Source: Phycisphaerae bacterium
Lineage (GTDB): Bacteria; Planctomycetota; Phycisphaerae; Phycisphaerales; UBA1924
Direction: 5' to 3'
Length of the DNA: 64,000 nt
Assembly (NCBI GenBank): GCA_030426605.1
Contig: JAUHXM010000002.1
Span: 1-64,000 of the forward strand
Part shown: piece by piece, positions 44,579 through 54,545 of the stretch
How the letters are laid out: each line of letters starts with the position of its first letter
Position numbering within the stretch: the stretch's first letter is position 1
Translations under genes and position numbers: made by a program
Notes under the pieces: model-generated
What the model saw: the letters and a program-made list of their open reading frames with translations, nothing else
Database searches by the model: none
What the model was told of the DNA's origin: nothing

Positions 44579-46417
44579 ATGCGGATTCATGCGATGTGTG
44601 CGGCGGTTCTGGCGGTCTGCGGCGTGGCGGCCACGCCCGCGACGGCCGAGGGCGACCTGACACGGGCGCTGCCCCTGACCGAGCGTGAGGGCCGGGCCCT
44701 CGGCGTCGGGCGGTACGTCCCCGACCGCGAGCTCACCCTCGTGGACGGCACCGACACGACCCTGGGTGCCCTGGAGGGCGACGCCGCGACGGTCCTGATC
44801 ATGCGCAGCACCGACTGCCCGCTGTGCATGAAGCTCGGGCCCGCGATCGCGTCGATCGAGCGGGCGTACGCCGACAAGGGCGTCGCGTTCGTCTACGTCA
44901 ACCCCATGAAGGTTGACACCCCCGACGCGATGGCCGAGGAGGTCGGCAAGTACGGGTTCTCCGGCGCGTACGTGCACGACGCGGACGAGTCGTTCGCAAC
45001 CGCCCTCGGCGCGCGCACAACGACGGAGGTCTTCGTGCTTGACCCGTCGCGCACCATCCGGTTCCGCGGCGCGCTGGACGACTCGGTCGGCATCGGGTTC
45101 GCCCTGCCCGAGGCCCGCAACACCTTCCTTGCCGACGCGCTGGATTCCGTCCTCGCGGGCGACGCGCCCGGGGTCACGGCGACCATCCCGCCGGGCTGCA
45201 AGCTCGAGTTCGGGGATGTCGCCGCGTTCCCCGCCGAGCTGACGTACCACAACGCGATCGGGCGGATCATCAACACGAGCTGCGTCTCGTGCCACCGCGA
45301 TGACGGCGTGGGCCCGTTCGCGCTGGACAGCTTCGCCGAGGTCGCCGGCCGCACGCCCATGATTGATTACGTCGTGAAGGAAGGCGTGATGCCCCCGTGG
45401 GACGCCTCGCCGCACGGCGGGCCGTGGAAGAACGACTTCTCGCTGACGGACGCGGAGAAGCAGGCGGTCGCCGCCTGGATCGCCGCGGGCGGGCCCGAGG
45501 GCGACCCCGCGGACGCCGCGCCCGCGCCCGAGTTCAGCACCGCCGAATGGACGATCGGCGAGCCGGATGTGGTGTACGAGATCCCCGACGCTGTGGACGT
45601 CCCCGCGTCGGGCATCATCGACTACGTCTACCAGTGGGTGCAGACGGACGGCAACCGAGACCGGTGGGTGCAGGCGGTCGAGGTGATCAATGACAACCCG
45701 GGCGTGCTGCACCACGCGCTCGTGTTCGTCGAGGACCCGCGCAAGGAGAACGAGTCCGACCGGCGCTACTTCCGGCGCTGGAACGGCGGCGGCGACGGCT
45801 ACTTCGCCGGCTACATCCCCGGGCAGGGCGCGACCGTCTTCCCAGAGGGCTACGGCATGCGTCTCAAGCGGCGCAGCTGGCTCAAGTTCCAGCTCCACTA
45901 CACCGCCAACGGCGAGAAGGTGCGCGATAAGGTCCGCATCGGGTTCAAGTTCGCCGACTCGACGCCGGAGAACAAGGTCGAGATCTCGGGCGTGTTCAAG
46001 GACGACTTCGTCATCCCCGCGAACACGAAGGACGTGACGGTCGTCGCGGAGGAGCGCATCGGGCGCGACATGATGCTCGCGGCGTTCAGCCCGCACATGC
46101 ACTTCCGTGGGTATTCCTACAAGTACGAGCTCGAAACCCCCGAGGGCGAGCGCACGCTGCTGTGCGAGATCCCACGCTACGACTACAACTGGCAGACGCT
46201 CTACGAGCTCGCCGAGCCACTCGAAGTGGCGAAGGGCTCCACGCTCATCTGCACAGCCGTGTACGACAACACCGAGGACAACCCGTACAACCCGGACCCG
46301 TCGAAAGAGGTCACGTTCGGCGAGCAGACGTGGGACGAGATGATGATCGGGTATTACATGTGGTGGCCGATCCGCAAGGAGATCGCCCCGGCCGGCGGCA
46401 TCGGCATGGCGCCGTGA
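44579..46417 (+). CDS. Redoxin-like / cytochrome-c-like CxxCH / copper type II monooxygenase-like fusion, secreted
   Basis: Signal peptide; LIMRSTDCPLCMKLGPAI (thioredoxin-like); INTSCVSCHRDDGVGPFALDSF (heme-binding CxxCH); HHALVFVEDPR..., LKFQLHYTANG, FSPHMHFRGYSYKYELETPEGE (PHM/DBM-like copper ligands). Confidence 0.8.
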   Translation: MRIHAMCAAVLAVCGVAATPATAEGDLTRALPLTEREGRALGVGRYVPDRELTLVDGTDTTLGALEGDAATVLIMRSTDCPLCMKLGPAIASIERAYADKGVAFVYVNPMKVDTPDAMAEEVGKYGFSGAYVHDADESFATALGARTTTEVFVLDPSRTIRFRGALDDSVGIGFALPEARNTFLADALDSVLAGDAPGVTATIPPGCKLEFGDVAAFPAELTYHNAIGRIINTSCVSCHRDDGVGPFALDSFAEVAGRTPMIDYVVKEGVMPPWDASPHGGPWKNDFSLTDAEKQAVAAWIAAGGPEGDPADAAPAPEFSTAEWTIGEPDVVYEIPDAVDVPASGIIDYVYQWVQTDGNRDRWVQAVEVINDNPGVLHHALVFVEDPRKENESDRRYFRRWNGGGDGYFAGYIPGQGATVFPEGYGMRLKRRSWLKFQLHYTANGEKVRDKVRIGFKFADSTPENKVEISGVFKDDFVIPANTKDVTVVAEERIGRDMMLAAFSPHMHFRGYSYKYELETPEGERTLLCEIPRYDYNWQTLYELAEPLEVAKGSTLICTAVYDNTEDNPYNPDPSKEVTFGEQTWDEMMIGYYMWWPIRKEIAPAGGIGMAP

Positions 46418-46472
46418 TCCGGCCCCTGGCCCGCATTAACATTCCTTTAGGCGGCGCTGGTATGGTTCGGGC

Positions 46473-46739
46473 ATGAGCCATGCCATCCACGAACCGACGA
46501 GTCTCTCTGAGAACGCTTCCCCCCGGTCCTTCGGCGTAGCCGTGGCGCTGTGGCTGCTCGTCGTCATCGGGCTGTGCGGCATCCACCGGTTCTATCTCGG
46601 CAAGCCGATCACGGGGGTCATCTGGCTCCTCACCGGCGGCGTGTTGCTCATCGGGCAGATCGTCGACCTGTTCCGCCTGCCCGCGCTCGTCGAGCGCGTG
46701 AACGAGGAGATCACACCCGGGCCCGACCCCGTCGAGTGA
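46473..46739 (+). CDS. TM2 domain protein
   Basis: [47 protein letters not shown]. Confidence 0.85.
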   Translation: MSHAIHEPTSLSENASPRSFGVAVALWLLVVIGLCGIHRFYLGKPITGVIWLLTGGVLLIGQIVDLFRLPALVERVNEEITPGPDPVE

Positions 46740-46795
46740 CACGCCAGAAAGCGGCGTCCCCCGGTTCCGAACAAGATCTCGGAAAGGGTCTCGTC

Positions 46796-47032
46796 ATGGA
46801 CACTCCAAAGAGCACCGGCGTCGCGTATCTCCTGTGGCTGCTGTGCTTCCTCGGCTTCTTCGGAATCCACCGGTTCTACATGGGCAAGTGGGTGACCGGG
46901 CTGCTCTGGCTCTTCACCGGCGGCCTGTTCCTGATCGGGCAGATCATCGACCTGTTCCTGATCCCCGGGATGGCCGACCGCGCCAACCGCCGTAAGGCGC
47001 GCGAGGGGAACCTCGTCGTCGCGTACGCCTGA
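46796..47032 (+). CDS. TM2 domain protein (tandem paralog)
   Basis: [50 protein letters not shown]. Confidence 0.85.
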   Translation: MDTPKSTGVAYLLWLLCFLGFFGIHRFYMGKWVTGLLWLFTGGLFLIGQIIDLFLIPGMADRANRRKAREGNLVVAYA

Positions 47033-47035
47033 CCC

Positions 47036-47950
47036 TCACGGGCACCCGTTGAGGAACCCACTCACGAAGCAGTCGATGTCGTCGTAATTGAGGATCCCCG
47101 ACCCGTCGCAGTCCGCCCTCTCGAGATCACTCGCGAGGAAGCCGCTGACGAAGCAATCGATGTCGTCGAGGTCGATCTGCCCAGTATTGTCACAATCCCC
47201 GATGCACACGGGCCGCGCCATGGCGAGCCCGGTGATATTGGGCCGCACGTCTGCATTCACAACGCTCGTGACGCCCGTGTACAGATCGACGCGGACCAGC
47301 ACGCCGTTGATCAGCAAGAACGCGGTCTCCCCGTCCGATGTCAGACCCGCGATGGGGCCTCCCCCGACGAATTGTGGTCCGAACGACTCGACGCGCTCGT
47401 CCTCCAGGTCTGCGAAGTAGAGCGAGTACGTCGCGACGGCGCCGTACACCACAAGCCTGCCGTCGGATCGGACCGTGATGCCGCTGAGATCGCCTCTCGG
47501 GAATCGCCAAACCTCGGTAGACGCGCCCGTGGCGAGATCCACGCGCAGGATTGATGACTCCCGCGGCACGATATCGTCACCGACGTAGCTGACGACGGCG
47601 TACGCGGTGCTCTCCGAGGTCACCGCCAGCCCCCCCTCAAGATCAAATTCCCAGCCGAGCGGGCCCACGGCGGTCGCGATCGCGGTCATCGGGTCGATGC
47701 GATAGAGCATCTTGTCGTCGAGAGAGAACGAGTACAGAGTGCCGTCGGGAGCGCTGTCAAGCCCGCACGCGTTGGGGATGTCCGTGAACCCGACGCGGTG
47801 GCTCTCGCCGGTCGTCTCATCCATGCTGTACAAAGCCGATCGGCTGCCCTGGCGGATCGCGAACAGATCGGCGTGCGCGACTCCGACCGCGATCAGCGAG
47901 ACAACGACCGCGACGCTCTTCGACAGCAATGCCATGGTGTGCCCTTTCAT
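47036..47950 (-). CDS. Secreted beta-propeller-like protein with GC-type dockerin
   Basis: Signal peptide; CIGDCDNTGQIDLDDIDCFVSGFLASDLERADCDGSGILNYDDIDCFVSGFLNGCP*. Confidence 0.82.
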   Translation of the reverse strand: MKGHTMALLSKSVAVVVSLIAVGVAHADLFAIRQGSRSALYSMDETTGESHRVGFTDIPNACGLDSAPDGTLYSFSLDDKMLYRIDPMTAIATAVGPLGWEFDLEGGLAVTSESTAYAVVSYVGDDIVPRESSILRVDLATGASTEVWRFPRGDLSGITVRSDGRLVVYGAVATYSLYFADLEDERVESFGPQFVGGGPIAGLTSDGETAFLLINGVLVRVDLYTGVTSVVNADVRPNITGLAMARPVCIGDCDNTGQIDLDDIDCFVSGFLASDLERADCDGSGILNYDDIDCFVSGFLNGCP

Positions 47951-48287
47951 GGGTGGTTGGTGCCCGATTCATCCCGGCTTGTGGCGCGGGGGATGGCCGG
48001 CTGCCGGTGCGGGGCCCGTCTCTCGGGTGAGGGCAGCCTTGCCTCGGGCTCCTGTTTGCACGCGTTGCGTGCACGGTTGCATCGAATCCTCGCTCGCCCG
48101 CCTCGCGCGTTCCGCGCGGATACGCGAGACGACTCCGCGTCCCGAACGATCGCCCCATCAACGCATCTCAGGCGTCCTGCAGGCCGATCGAAGCGTCAGC
48201 CGGCGGTGTTTACATATCCGTGCTTGTTCGAGATCCACCGTCCCGTCAGCCCGCGATCACGAGCCACGCGGCGCGTGCAGGCCGGCA

Positions 48288-50081
48288 TCAGAACGGCGGC
48301 AGATCGTCGTCGTCGAACCCCGGGTGGTCGTGCCCAACCGAGGGTGGCGGGGGGGGCGGCGCGTGCGTGCTTGGGTCGTCGTCGAAATCGTCGTCCGTGT
48401 TGAACGGCGTCGGCTCGTACGTCCCCGCGTCGTGCGGCGTGTCGTCCTGCTCGGGCCCGCCCCCGTCGCGGTGGTTCTCGATGGGCCCGGTTTTGGCGCG
48501 CCCGCCGAACGCGCCCGCGGGCGGCCCGCTCGGCGGCTCGTAGTGCGAAGGCTCCGGCGCGGGCGTCGGCACGAACGGGTCCGCGTGCCCCCACTCGCCT
48601 CCCGTGTGCATGCCGTCGTGCGCCTTGAAACGCATGATCTTGTCGTCCCACACGAACTTGATCAGCCCCGTCGGGCCGTTGCGCTGCTTGGCGATGATGA
48701 GCTCGGCGGTGTTGAGCTTGTCCGCGTTCTCCATCTCCCACTCTTCGTCGCCGCGGTGGTAGTACGACTCGCGGTGCAGCAGCATCACGACGTCCGCGTC
48801 CTGCTCGATCGAGCCCGACTCGCGCAGGTCGCTCATCTTCGGGCGGTTGCCCTCGCGCTGCTCGGCACCACGGTTGAGCTGACTCAGGCACACGACGGGC
48901 ACGCTCAGCTCGCGCGCCAGCGCCTTGATCGAGCGCGAAATCTCGGACACCTCGTTCTGCCGGCTCTCGCGCGCCGACCCGGGCGAGCTGAGCAGCTGCA
49001 GGTAGTCGATCACGATGCACTTGATCCCGTGCCGCTGCGCCATCCGGCGCGCCCGGGCACGCAGCTGCAGGATCGTCAGCCCCGGCGTATCGTCGATGTG
49101 AATCGGCGCATCACGCAACGCCTCGGCCGCCTCCGTCAGCTTCTCCCACTCGCCGGCGCTGACGGCCCCGGTCCGCATCTTGTGCGAGTCCACGCCCGAA
49201 CGCGAGCTGAGCAGACGCTGCACGAGCGACGCACGCGACATTTCGAGTGAGAAGATCCCGACCGGCACGGGCTTGGCGCTGCCCTTCGGGCTCCAGGGCG
49301 TCTTGCCGCCGAACGCGATCTGCTCCGTCAGGTTCAGCGCGAGCGCCGTCTTGCCCATCGAGGGACGGGCCGCGAGGATCAGCATCTCGCCAGGCTGCAG
49401 CCCGCTCGTCTTCTCGTCCAGGTCGTCGTACCCCGTGCCGAGCCCGGTGATGACCTTCCCGTCGGCATCGCCGATGCGTTCGAGCTCCGCCATGAGCAGC
49501 TCGGAGAGCGACTCGGGGTCGCCCCCGATCTCTTCCTGCGCGATGTCGAAGATCCGCTTCTCCGCTTCATCGACGACCCGGCGCGCCGAGTCCGGCGCCG
49601 ACTGCCCCTCGGTGTACGCGTCGTGCAGGATCTGACCCGCCGCGTCGATCAGACGCCGCAGCCGCGCGCTCTCCGCGACCAGCCGCGCGTAGTGCGGCGC
49701 GCTCGCCGCGCTGGGAACCGCCTCGGCCAGCTCGACGAGGTAGTCCGTCCCCCCGACCTGATCGAGCACCCCGCGACCGCGCAGCGCCTCGGCCAGCTGC
49801 ACGAGGTCGCCGGACTGGTGCGCCTCGTACGTGTCCAGGAGCGCCTTGAAGATCGCCCCGTGCGACTCCGAGTAGAACTGCTCGGGCTTGTGCACGAGCT
49901 GCACGACCTCGCTGAGCACCCGCGGGTCCAGCAAAATCGACCCGAGCAGCGACCGCTCCGCGTCCGCGTTGTGCGGCGGCACCCTGTCGAAGAGCGCCCC
50001 CAGCTCGGGCTTGCGCTCCCGGCGGTCCTTCCGCCTGGGCTTGGGCTCCATCGACTCGCTGTTGATCGGGATCGTGCTCAA
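48288..50081 (-). CDS. dnaB: Replicative DNA helicase DnaB with acidic disordered C-terminal extension
   Basis: PPHNADAERSLLGSILLD, LILAARPSMGKTALALNL, FSLEMSRASLVQRLL, CIVIDYLQLLSS, SQLNRGAEQREGNRPKMSDLRESGSIEQDADVVMLLHRE; tail ...DHPGFDDDDLPPF*. Confidence 0.97.
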   Translation of the reverse strand: MSTIPINSESMEPKPRRKDRRERKPELGALFDRVPPHNADAERSLLGSILLDPRVLSEVVQLVHKPEQFYSESHGAIFKALLDTYEAHQSGDLVQLAEALRGRGVLDQVGGTDYLVELAEAVPSAASAPHYARLVAESARLRRLIDAAGQILHDAYTEGQSAPDSARRVVDEAEKRIFDIAQEEIGGDPESLSELLMAELERIGDADGKVITGLGTGYDDLDEKTSGLQPGEMLILAARPSMGKTALALNLTEQIAFGGKTPWSPKGSAKPVPVGIFSLEMSRASLVQRLLSSRSGVDSHKMRTGAVSAGEWEKLTEAAEALRDAPIHIDDTPGLTILQLRARARRMAQRHGIKCIVIDYLQLLSSPGSARESRQNEVSEISRSIKALARELSVPVVCLSQLNRGAEQREGNRPKMSDLRESGSIEQDADVVMLLHRESYYHRGDEEWEMENADKLNTAELIIAKQRNGPTGLIKFVWDDKIMRFKAHDGMHTGGEWGHADPFVPTPAPEPSHYEPPSGPPAGAFGGRAKTGPIENHRDGGGPEQDDTPHDAGTYEPTPFNTDDDFDDDPSTHAPPPPPPSVGHDHPGFDDDDLPPF

Positions 50082-50190
50082 GGGAGCGTCCTTGCCGGGC
50101 GGTCTGAATCGGACACTCTACCCGCTCCGAACCGCCGCCCGCCCGGTTCCGACAGGCTCTTCAGGCCCGTCCACACCCATAGGATTGCGT

Positions 50191-50901
50191 GTGAGCAGCA
50201 CCCCCGAAACATGGCGTCCCAAGGTCGAGCCCCTGCCCGAAGACCTGCCCCTGGAACCCTTTGCGCTCTTCGGGCGGTGGTTCGACCAGGCTTGGGCCGA
50301 ACGCCGCACGCCCAACGCGAACGCGATGTCCCTCGCGACCATCGACCCGGACGGCACGCCCTCCAACCGCATCGTCCTGTGCAAAGCGATCGAGCCCGAC
50401 CCCGGTCGCATCGTCTTCCACACGAACTACACGGGCGCCAAGGGGCGGGCGATCGCCGCGAACCCCGTCGTCGCCGCCTGCTTCCACTGGGACGTTTACG
50501 ACCGCCAGGTCCGCATGGTCGGCCCCGTCACCAAGCTCTCGGACACCGAGTCGGACGCCTACTTCAAGACCCGCCACTGGACCCGCCGCGTCGGCGCGTG
50601 GGCGAGCGACCAGTCCGAGCCCATCGAGTCACGCGACGCGATGATCGCCAAGGTGGACGCCGTCATCTACAAGCTGGGCCTCGACGTCATGGCGCTCATT
50701 GCCTCCGACGAGGGCGGCCCGCCCGTCGAGATCCCCCGCCCGCCGCACTGGGGCGGATTCCGGATCTGGCCACGTTCCGTCGAGCTCTGGTCCGGCGGCG
50801 AGGGCCGCATCCACGACCGAGCCGTCTGGACCCGCGACGTCACCCCCGCCGGCGACGCCTTCGCCTGCGGTGGCTGGGCCTCCACACGCCTGCAGCCCTG
50901 A
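50191..50901 (+). CDS. pdxH: Pyridoxamine 5'-phosphate oxidase
   Basis: PNANAMSLATIDPDGTPSNRIVLCK, GRIVFHTNYTGAKGRAIAANP, HWGGFRIWPRSVELWSGGEGRIHDRAVW; GTG start. Confidence 0.93.
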   Translation: MSSTPETWRPKVEPLPEDLPLEPFALFGRWFDQAWAERRTPNANAMSLATIDPDGTPSNRIVLCKAIEPDPGRIVFHTNYTGAKGRAIAANPVVAACFHWDVYDRQVRMVGPVTKLSDTESDAYFKTRHWTRRVGAWASDQSEPIESRDAMIAKVDAVIYKLGLDVMALIASDEGGPPVEIPRPPHWGGFRIWPRSVELWSGGEGRIHDRAVWTRDVTPAGDAFACGGWASTRLQP

Positions 50902-50904
50902 CGA

Positions 50905-53406
50905 TCAATCTGTCACACCCGTCGCCCGGCGCTGTGTTCTCAGAACACGCAGGAACGCGCGCCAACTCAACGGCGTCGCCCCCGCCGCGATCCGCGCATC
51001 CGCGACGGCGTACAGCGCCCTCCACTGACCCCGCAGCACGCCCCACGCGTACCACGCCGACCGGTCCGGGTCGTAGTGGTTCGTCGCCTCGCCCGTCACG
51101 CCGTTGAGCTCGATGATCTCGAGGCCCTCGCCGCGCGCGAGATGGGCCGCAGACGGGCACCGGACATCGAATCGCCCAAAATCGAGCCCGCCCTCGAAGG
51201 AGCGGGCGATGTCGTCGATCGCGCGCTCAAGCTCGGGCGTGCACAACCGCCCGCCGTCAAAGAAGCCGCACCCCTGCACGTGGTTGCCGGCGTTCCCGAG
51301 CGAGACGCGCTTCCCCGCCTCCACAACGCCGGGGTCGCGCCCGCTGAATCGAGCGAAGAACGTGCGTGCCTGCGCGCGGAGGCGTCGGTCCGCGAGAACG
51401 AGCTCGAAGAGCGTCCGCTCCCCGTCGCCCACGACCGCGGGGAAGCGTTTCTCGGTGATCCCGAGCACGCGCCCCGCGAGCCCGCCCGGCTCGGGCTCGC
51501 CCGCGACACACGCGGGATCGCGCGCCCAGAGCACGCCAAACTCCGCCGGACCGGGCGCGAACCGCTGCACGATCACCTCTGTTTCGACCTCGATGAGGTA
51601 GGAGCGCACCTGCTCCTTCGTGCCGACCATCTTGACGTCCGCGCCGCGCTCGCCGACGTCCGGCTTCATGATCACCGGGAACCCGTCGAACCCCGGCTCG
51701 CGGTTGATCGCGTCGGTCGCGCGCGCGGCGCGTTCGTCCACGGTCCCCGTCGGCGGCACCAGCACGTGTGGCAGCACGCGCGGGTCGTCGCCCATCGCGC
51801 GCAGGATCTGCGACTTGGACTCGCCCACGATCCCGCCGCCGTGGGGGATCCCCGGGTTCGCCGCGGTGAACGCGAGCACCCCGCCGCGCTTGAAGAAGCG
51901 CCCCAGCCAGATCGGCACGCACGGGGCGTACAGCGCCCACGCCGGCCAGAACTCGTGGCTCGTGAGGCGCGTCCACTGGGCGCGCAGCCGCTGCCGCCCG
52001 CGCCGCCGCGGGAGGTTTCGCACGATGTGCAAGACCGTCGCCAGCACCACGACGTACGCGACGAAGCCAATCGTGCCGAACCGGAGCGCCGCGTCATCGG
52101 GCCCGAGATTCCAAAACGTGTTCTGTTCCAGGAGAAACACCACGCCGACGGCGACGCACGTCCACACAAGCGTGCCGAGCCAGCCCAGCGGGAATCGCCG
52201 CCCGTCGAAGGGCGTGGTCTGGCGCGTCAAGCGCCCGACGAAGAGCCCGAGGATCGCGACGCCGATGTCCAGGTCCACGCGCCCGACGTACATGCCCGCG
52301 AGGACCGTCGCGAGCTCGGGCCGACGCCTCGAGAGCAGCGCCAGCCCGGCGCCCACCGCCCACCAGGGCGTCCAACGAAGGCGCTCGCCGACCCACTCGA
52401 TCGCGCGCGCGACGCCCGCGCGCTCCGGATTTGGCGCGCGATCCTCGTACGTCGTGATCGGCACCACGCCCGGCGTGTCGTGGCGCGACATGAACGCCTC
52501 CATCACCTCGGCAGACTCCCGCGCCTGCCCGATCGGCTCGGGCATGGGCAGGAAATGCGACCCGTCGAGTATCACGAGCCGGCTTGTCGGGATGATCTGG
52601 TGATGCAGCCGGGCGCCCCACGCGGGTGTCAGGAAGTCGTGCCGCCCGTGCAGAACGAGGGTCGGGGTCTTAAGCGACGCCATGATCGGACGTAACTCGC
52701 GCTGGTCGGTTTGGTCGAAGTTCCGCAGCCAATCGAAGTCGCGCGGGCTCCACCCGAACACGCCGAAGTGAGGCGTGAGCAGCTGCAGCCCTCGGAACAA
52801 GACGCGCCCCGCCTTGTATTTGGCGTGCTCGAAGAGGTAGCTGCCCGAGCCCTCGGTCTCCTGCACACCGACGGACGCGAGCAGCGTGACGGTCCCGACG
52901 CGGTCGGGCGCGATGTCCGCCATGTTGAGCGCCACCGCGCCGCCGTTGGACCATCCGACGACGTGCGCCCGATCGATGCCGAGCTCGTCCATCAGCGCGA
53001 GCACGTACCGCGCGTGGGCGCGGGCGCCGATATCAGGAAGGTCAGCGTCGGAATTGCCGAACCCGGGCAGGTCGAGCGTGACGGTTCGGCGGCCGGCTTC
53101 GGTCAAGAACGGCTCGAGCCCGGCGACGTTGTCGAGCCCCCCCGGAGACCCGTGCAGGAAGACGATGGGTTCGCCTCGCTCGTTTGAGGCCCGAAGATCC
53201 AGTGCCGAGATGACCACCGGCCGCCCGATATCGATCGGGCCGGCGGCGTCGTACGCGGGCACAACGACGCCATCGCGAGACTCGGCTGGGCGATCGTCGA
53301 CCGCGCGGACGGGCTTGCGCATCACAGGTGAGAGCGCAAGCGCAACCAGATACAACGCGGCGATGACGATGAGCGTGGAGCGCTGACGCCTCCGACGTCC
53401 GCTCAT
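50905..53406 (-). CDS. Alpha/beta-hydrolase / multi-TM / ATP-grasp-like fusion protein
   Basis: N-terminal VFLHGSPGG...DLPGFGNSD...VVGWSNGGAVAL...LVLHGRHDFLTP; central TM helices; C-terminal ATP-grasp-like PVIMKPDVGERGADVKMVGT...FDVRCPSAAHL...IIELNGVTGEATNHYDP. Confidence 0.85.
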   Translation of the reverse strand: MSGRRRRQRSTLIVIAALYLVALALSPVMRKPVRAVDDRPAESRDGVVVPAYDAAGPIDIGRPVVISALDLRASNERGEPIVFLHGSPGGLDNVAGLEPFLTEAGRRTVTLDLPGFGNSDADLPDIGARAHARYVLALMDELGIDRAHVVGWSNGGAVALNMADIAPDRVGTVTLLASVGVQETEGSGSYLFEHAKYKAGRVLFRGLQLLTPHFGVFGWSPRDFDWLRNFDQTDQRELRPIMASLKTPTLVLHGRHDFLTPAWGARLHHQIIPTSRLVILDGSHFLPMPEPIGQARESAEVMEAFMSRHDTPGVVPITTYEDRAPNPERAGVARAIEWVGERLRWTPWWAVGAGLALLSRRRPELATVLAGMYVGRVDLDIGVAILGLFVGRLTRQTTPFDGRRFPLGWLGTLVWTCVAVGVVFLLEQNTFWNLGPDDAALRFGTIGFVAYVVVLATVLHIVRNLPRRRGRQRLRAQWTRLTSHEFWPAWALYAPCVPIWLGRFFKRGGVLAFTAANPGIPHGGGIVGESKSQILRAMGDDPRVLPHVLVPPTGTVDERAARATDAINREPGFDGFPVIMKPDVGERGADVKMVGTKEQVRSYLIEVETEVIVQRFAPGPAEFGVLWARDPACVAGEPEPGGLAGRVLGITEKRFPAVVGDGERTLFELVLADRRLRAQARTFFARFSGRDPGVVEAGKRVSLGNAGNHVQGCGFFDGGRLCTPELERAIDDIARSFEGGLDFGRFDVRCPSAAHLARGEGLEIIELNGVTGEATNHYDPDRSAWYAWGVLRGQWRALYAVADARIAAGATPLSWRAFLRVLRTQRRATGVTD

Positions 53407-54545
53407 CTCTGCGTCGCCTCCGTCGTCACCGGCACGTACGTCCGCTTGCGGATGTCCTCGGTGCCCAGCTGCCCGCACGCCGCCATGCTCGTTCGGCCCT
53501 TCGTCCGCCGGCGTTTGGCGTACACGCCCAAGTCCGTCAGGTCATGCACGAAGCGTTCGACGTCCGCCTCGTCCGGGGCGGGCCAGGGCGAGTCGCGACG
53601 CGGGTTGTACGGGATCACGTTGAGCAGCCCCATGTGCTTGCCGTGCTCGGCGCGCAGGAAGGGCGACATCCACTCGGCGAGCTGCTCCGCGTGCTCGGGC
53701 TTGTCATTCACGCCGGGGATCAGGACGTACTCGAAGAGGATCTTGCGGTTGCCGCGCGCCTCGATGAGCTCGACCATCGTGTCGCGGAGCTCGGCCATGC
53801 CCCAGCGCTTGTTCAGCGGCATGATCTCGTTGCGGACCTCATCGTTCGGCGCGTTCACGCTCAGAGCCAGCCCGAGGCGCTTCCAGCCGGGTTGCTGCAC
53901 GACGTCCACGAGTTTGCGCAGGCCGTCCACACGCCCGACGGTCGAGATCGTGATCTTGCTCATCGGGACGGCGGCGCCGCGGTGGTCCGTCAAACACGCG
54001 ATCGCGGCGAGCACGTTCTCGATGTTGTCCAGCGGCTCGCCCATCCCCATGAAGACGATGTTGTCGATCTCGGCGTGCTCGATGTGGGTCGCCGCCCACC
54101 ATTGCCCGACGATCTCGGCGGGCGTGAGCGAGCGGACCAGCCCCATCTGGGCGGTCTCGCAGAACTCGCAGCCCATGGCGCAGCCGACCTGGCTCGACAC
54201 GCACAGCGTGTACGTCTTGCGGTTCGTCCGCCCGACCATCGGGATGATGACCGACTCGATGTCCAGGTGGGGGACGCCCTGGTCGGCGAACCGGCCTGAG
54301 TCCGGCGCGTCGAGGCGTTGCACGAACTTGGTCGTGATCCCCTCGTCGCACGGCTCGGAGAGGCGCTTGACGATCGGCGCGGGGGCGGCGTCCTGGGCCG
54401 GGTGGTCGAGGTTGCCGTCGCGGAAGAACGCCGAGTAGGTCGCGGTCGCGCGCCCCGCGCCGATGCCGACGGCGGCGCAGGCGTCCACGTACTGGGCTCG
54501 GGTGAGCCCGAGCGGCGAGATGCGGGCGTCGGCGGCGGGTGGCAT
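53403..54545 (-). CDS. rlmN: RlmN-like radical SAM rRNA methyltransferase
   Basis: SQVGCAMGCEFCET (CxxxCxxC), VFMGMGEPLDN, ISTVGRVDGLRKL, LALSVNAPNDEVRNEIMPLNKRW, EYVLIPGVND, AACGQLG. Confidence 0.88.
   Translation of the reverse strand: MPPAADARISPLGLTRAQYVDACAAVGIGAGRATATYSAFFRDGNLDHPAQDAAPAPIVKRLSEPCDEGITTKFVQRLDAPDSGRFADQGVPHLDIESVIIPMVGRTNRKTYTLCVSSQVGCAMGCEFCETAQMGLVRSLTPAEIVGQWWAATHIEHAEIDNIVFMGMGEPLDNIENVLAAIACLTDHRGAAVPMSKITISTVGRVDGLRKLVDVVQQPGWKRLGLALSVNAPNDEVRNEIMPLNKRWGMAELRDTMVELIEARGNRKILFEYVLIPGVNDKPEHAEQLAEWMSPFLRAEHGKHMGLLNVIPYNPRRDSPWPAPDEADVERFVHDLTDLGVYAKRRRTKGRTSMAACGQLGTEDIRKRTYVPVTTEATQR

Noticed and set aside
43787-46102. 771-aa minus-strand ORF opposite the PEP-CTERM-like and monooxygenase genes
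   Set aside because: Shadow ORF covering two supported plus-strand genes; composition dominated by V/R/H/D antisense bias.
48288-50081. Possible intein in dnaB
   Set aside because: The P-loop and helicase motifs are contiguous with no splicing-domain insertion.
51076-52695. 539-aa plus-strand ORF opposite the hydrolase/ATP-grasp fusion
   Set aside because: Arg/Pro/His-rich antisense frame; the opposite strand carries coherent catalytic motifs.
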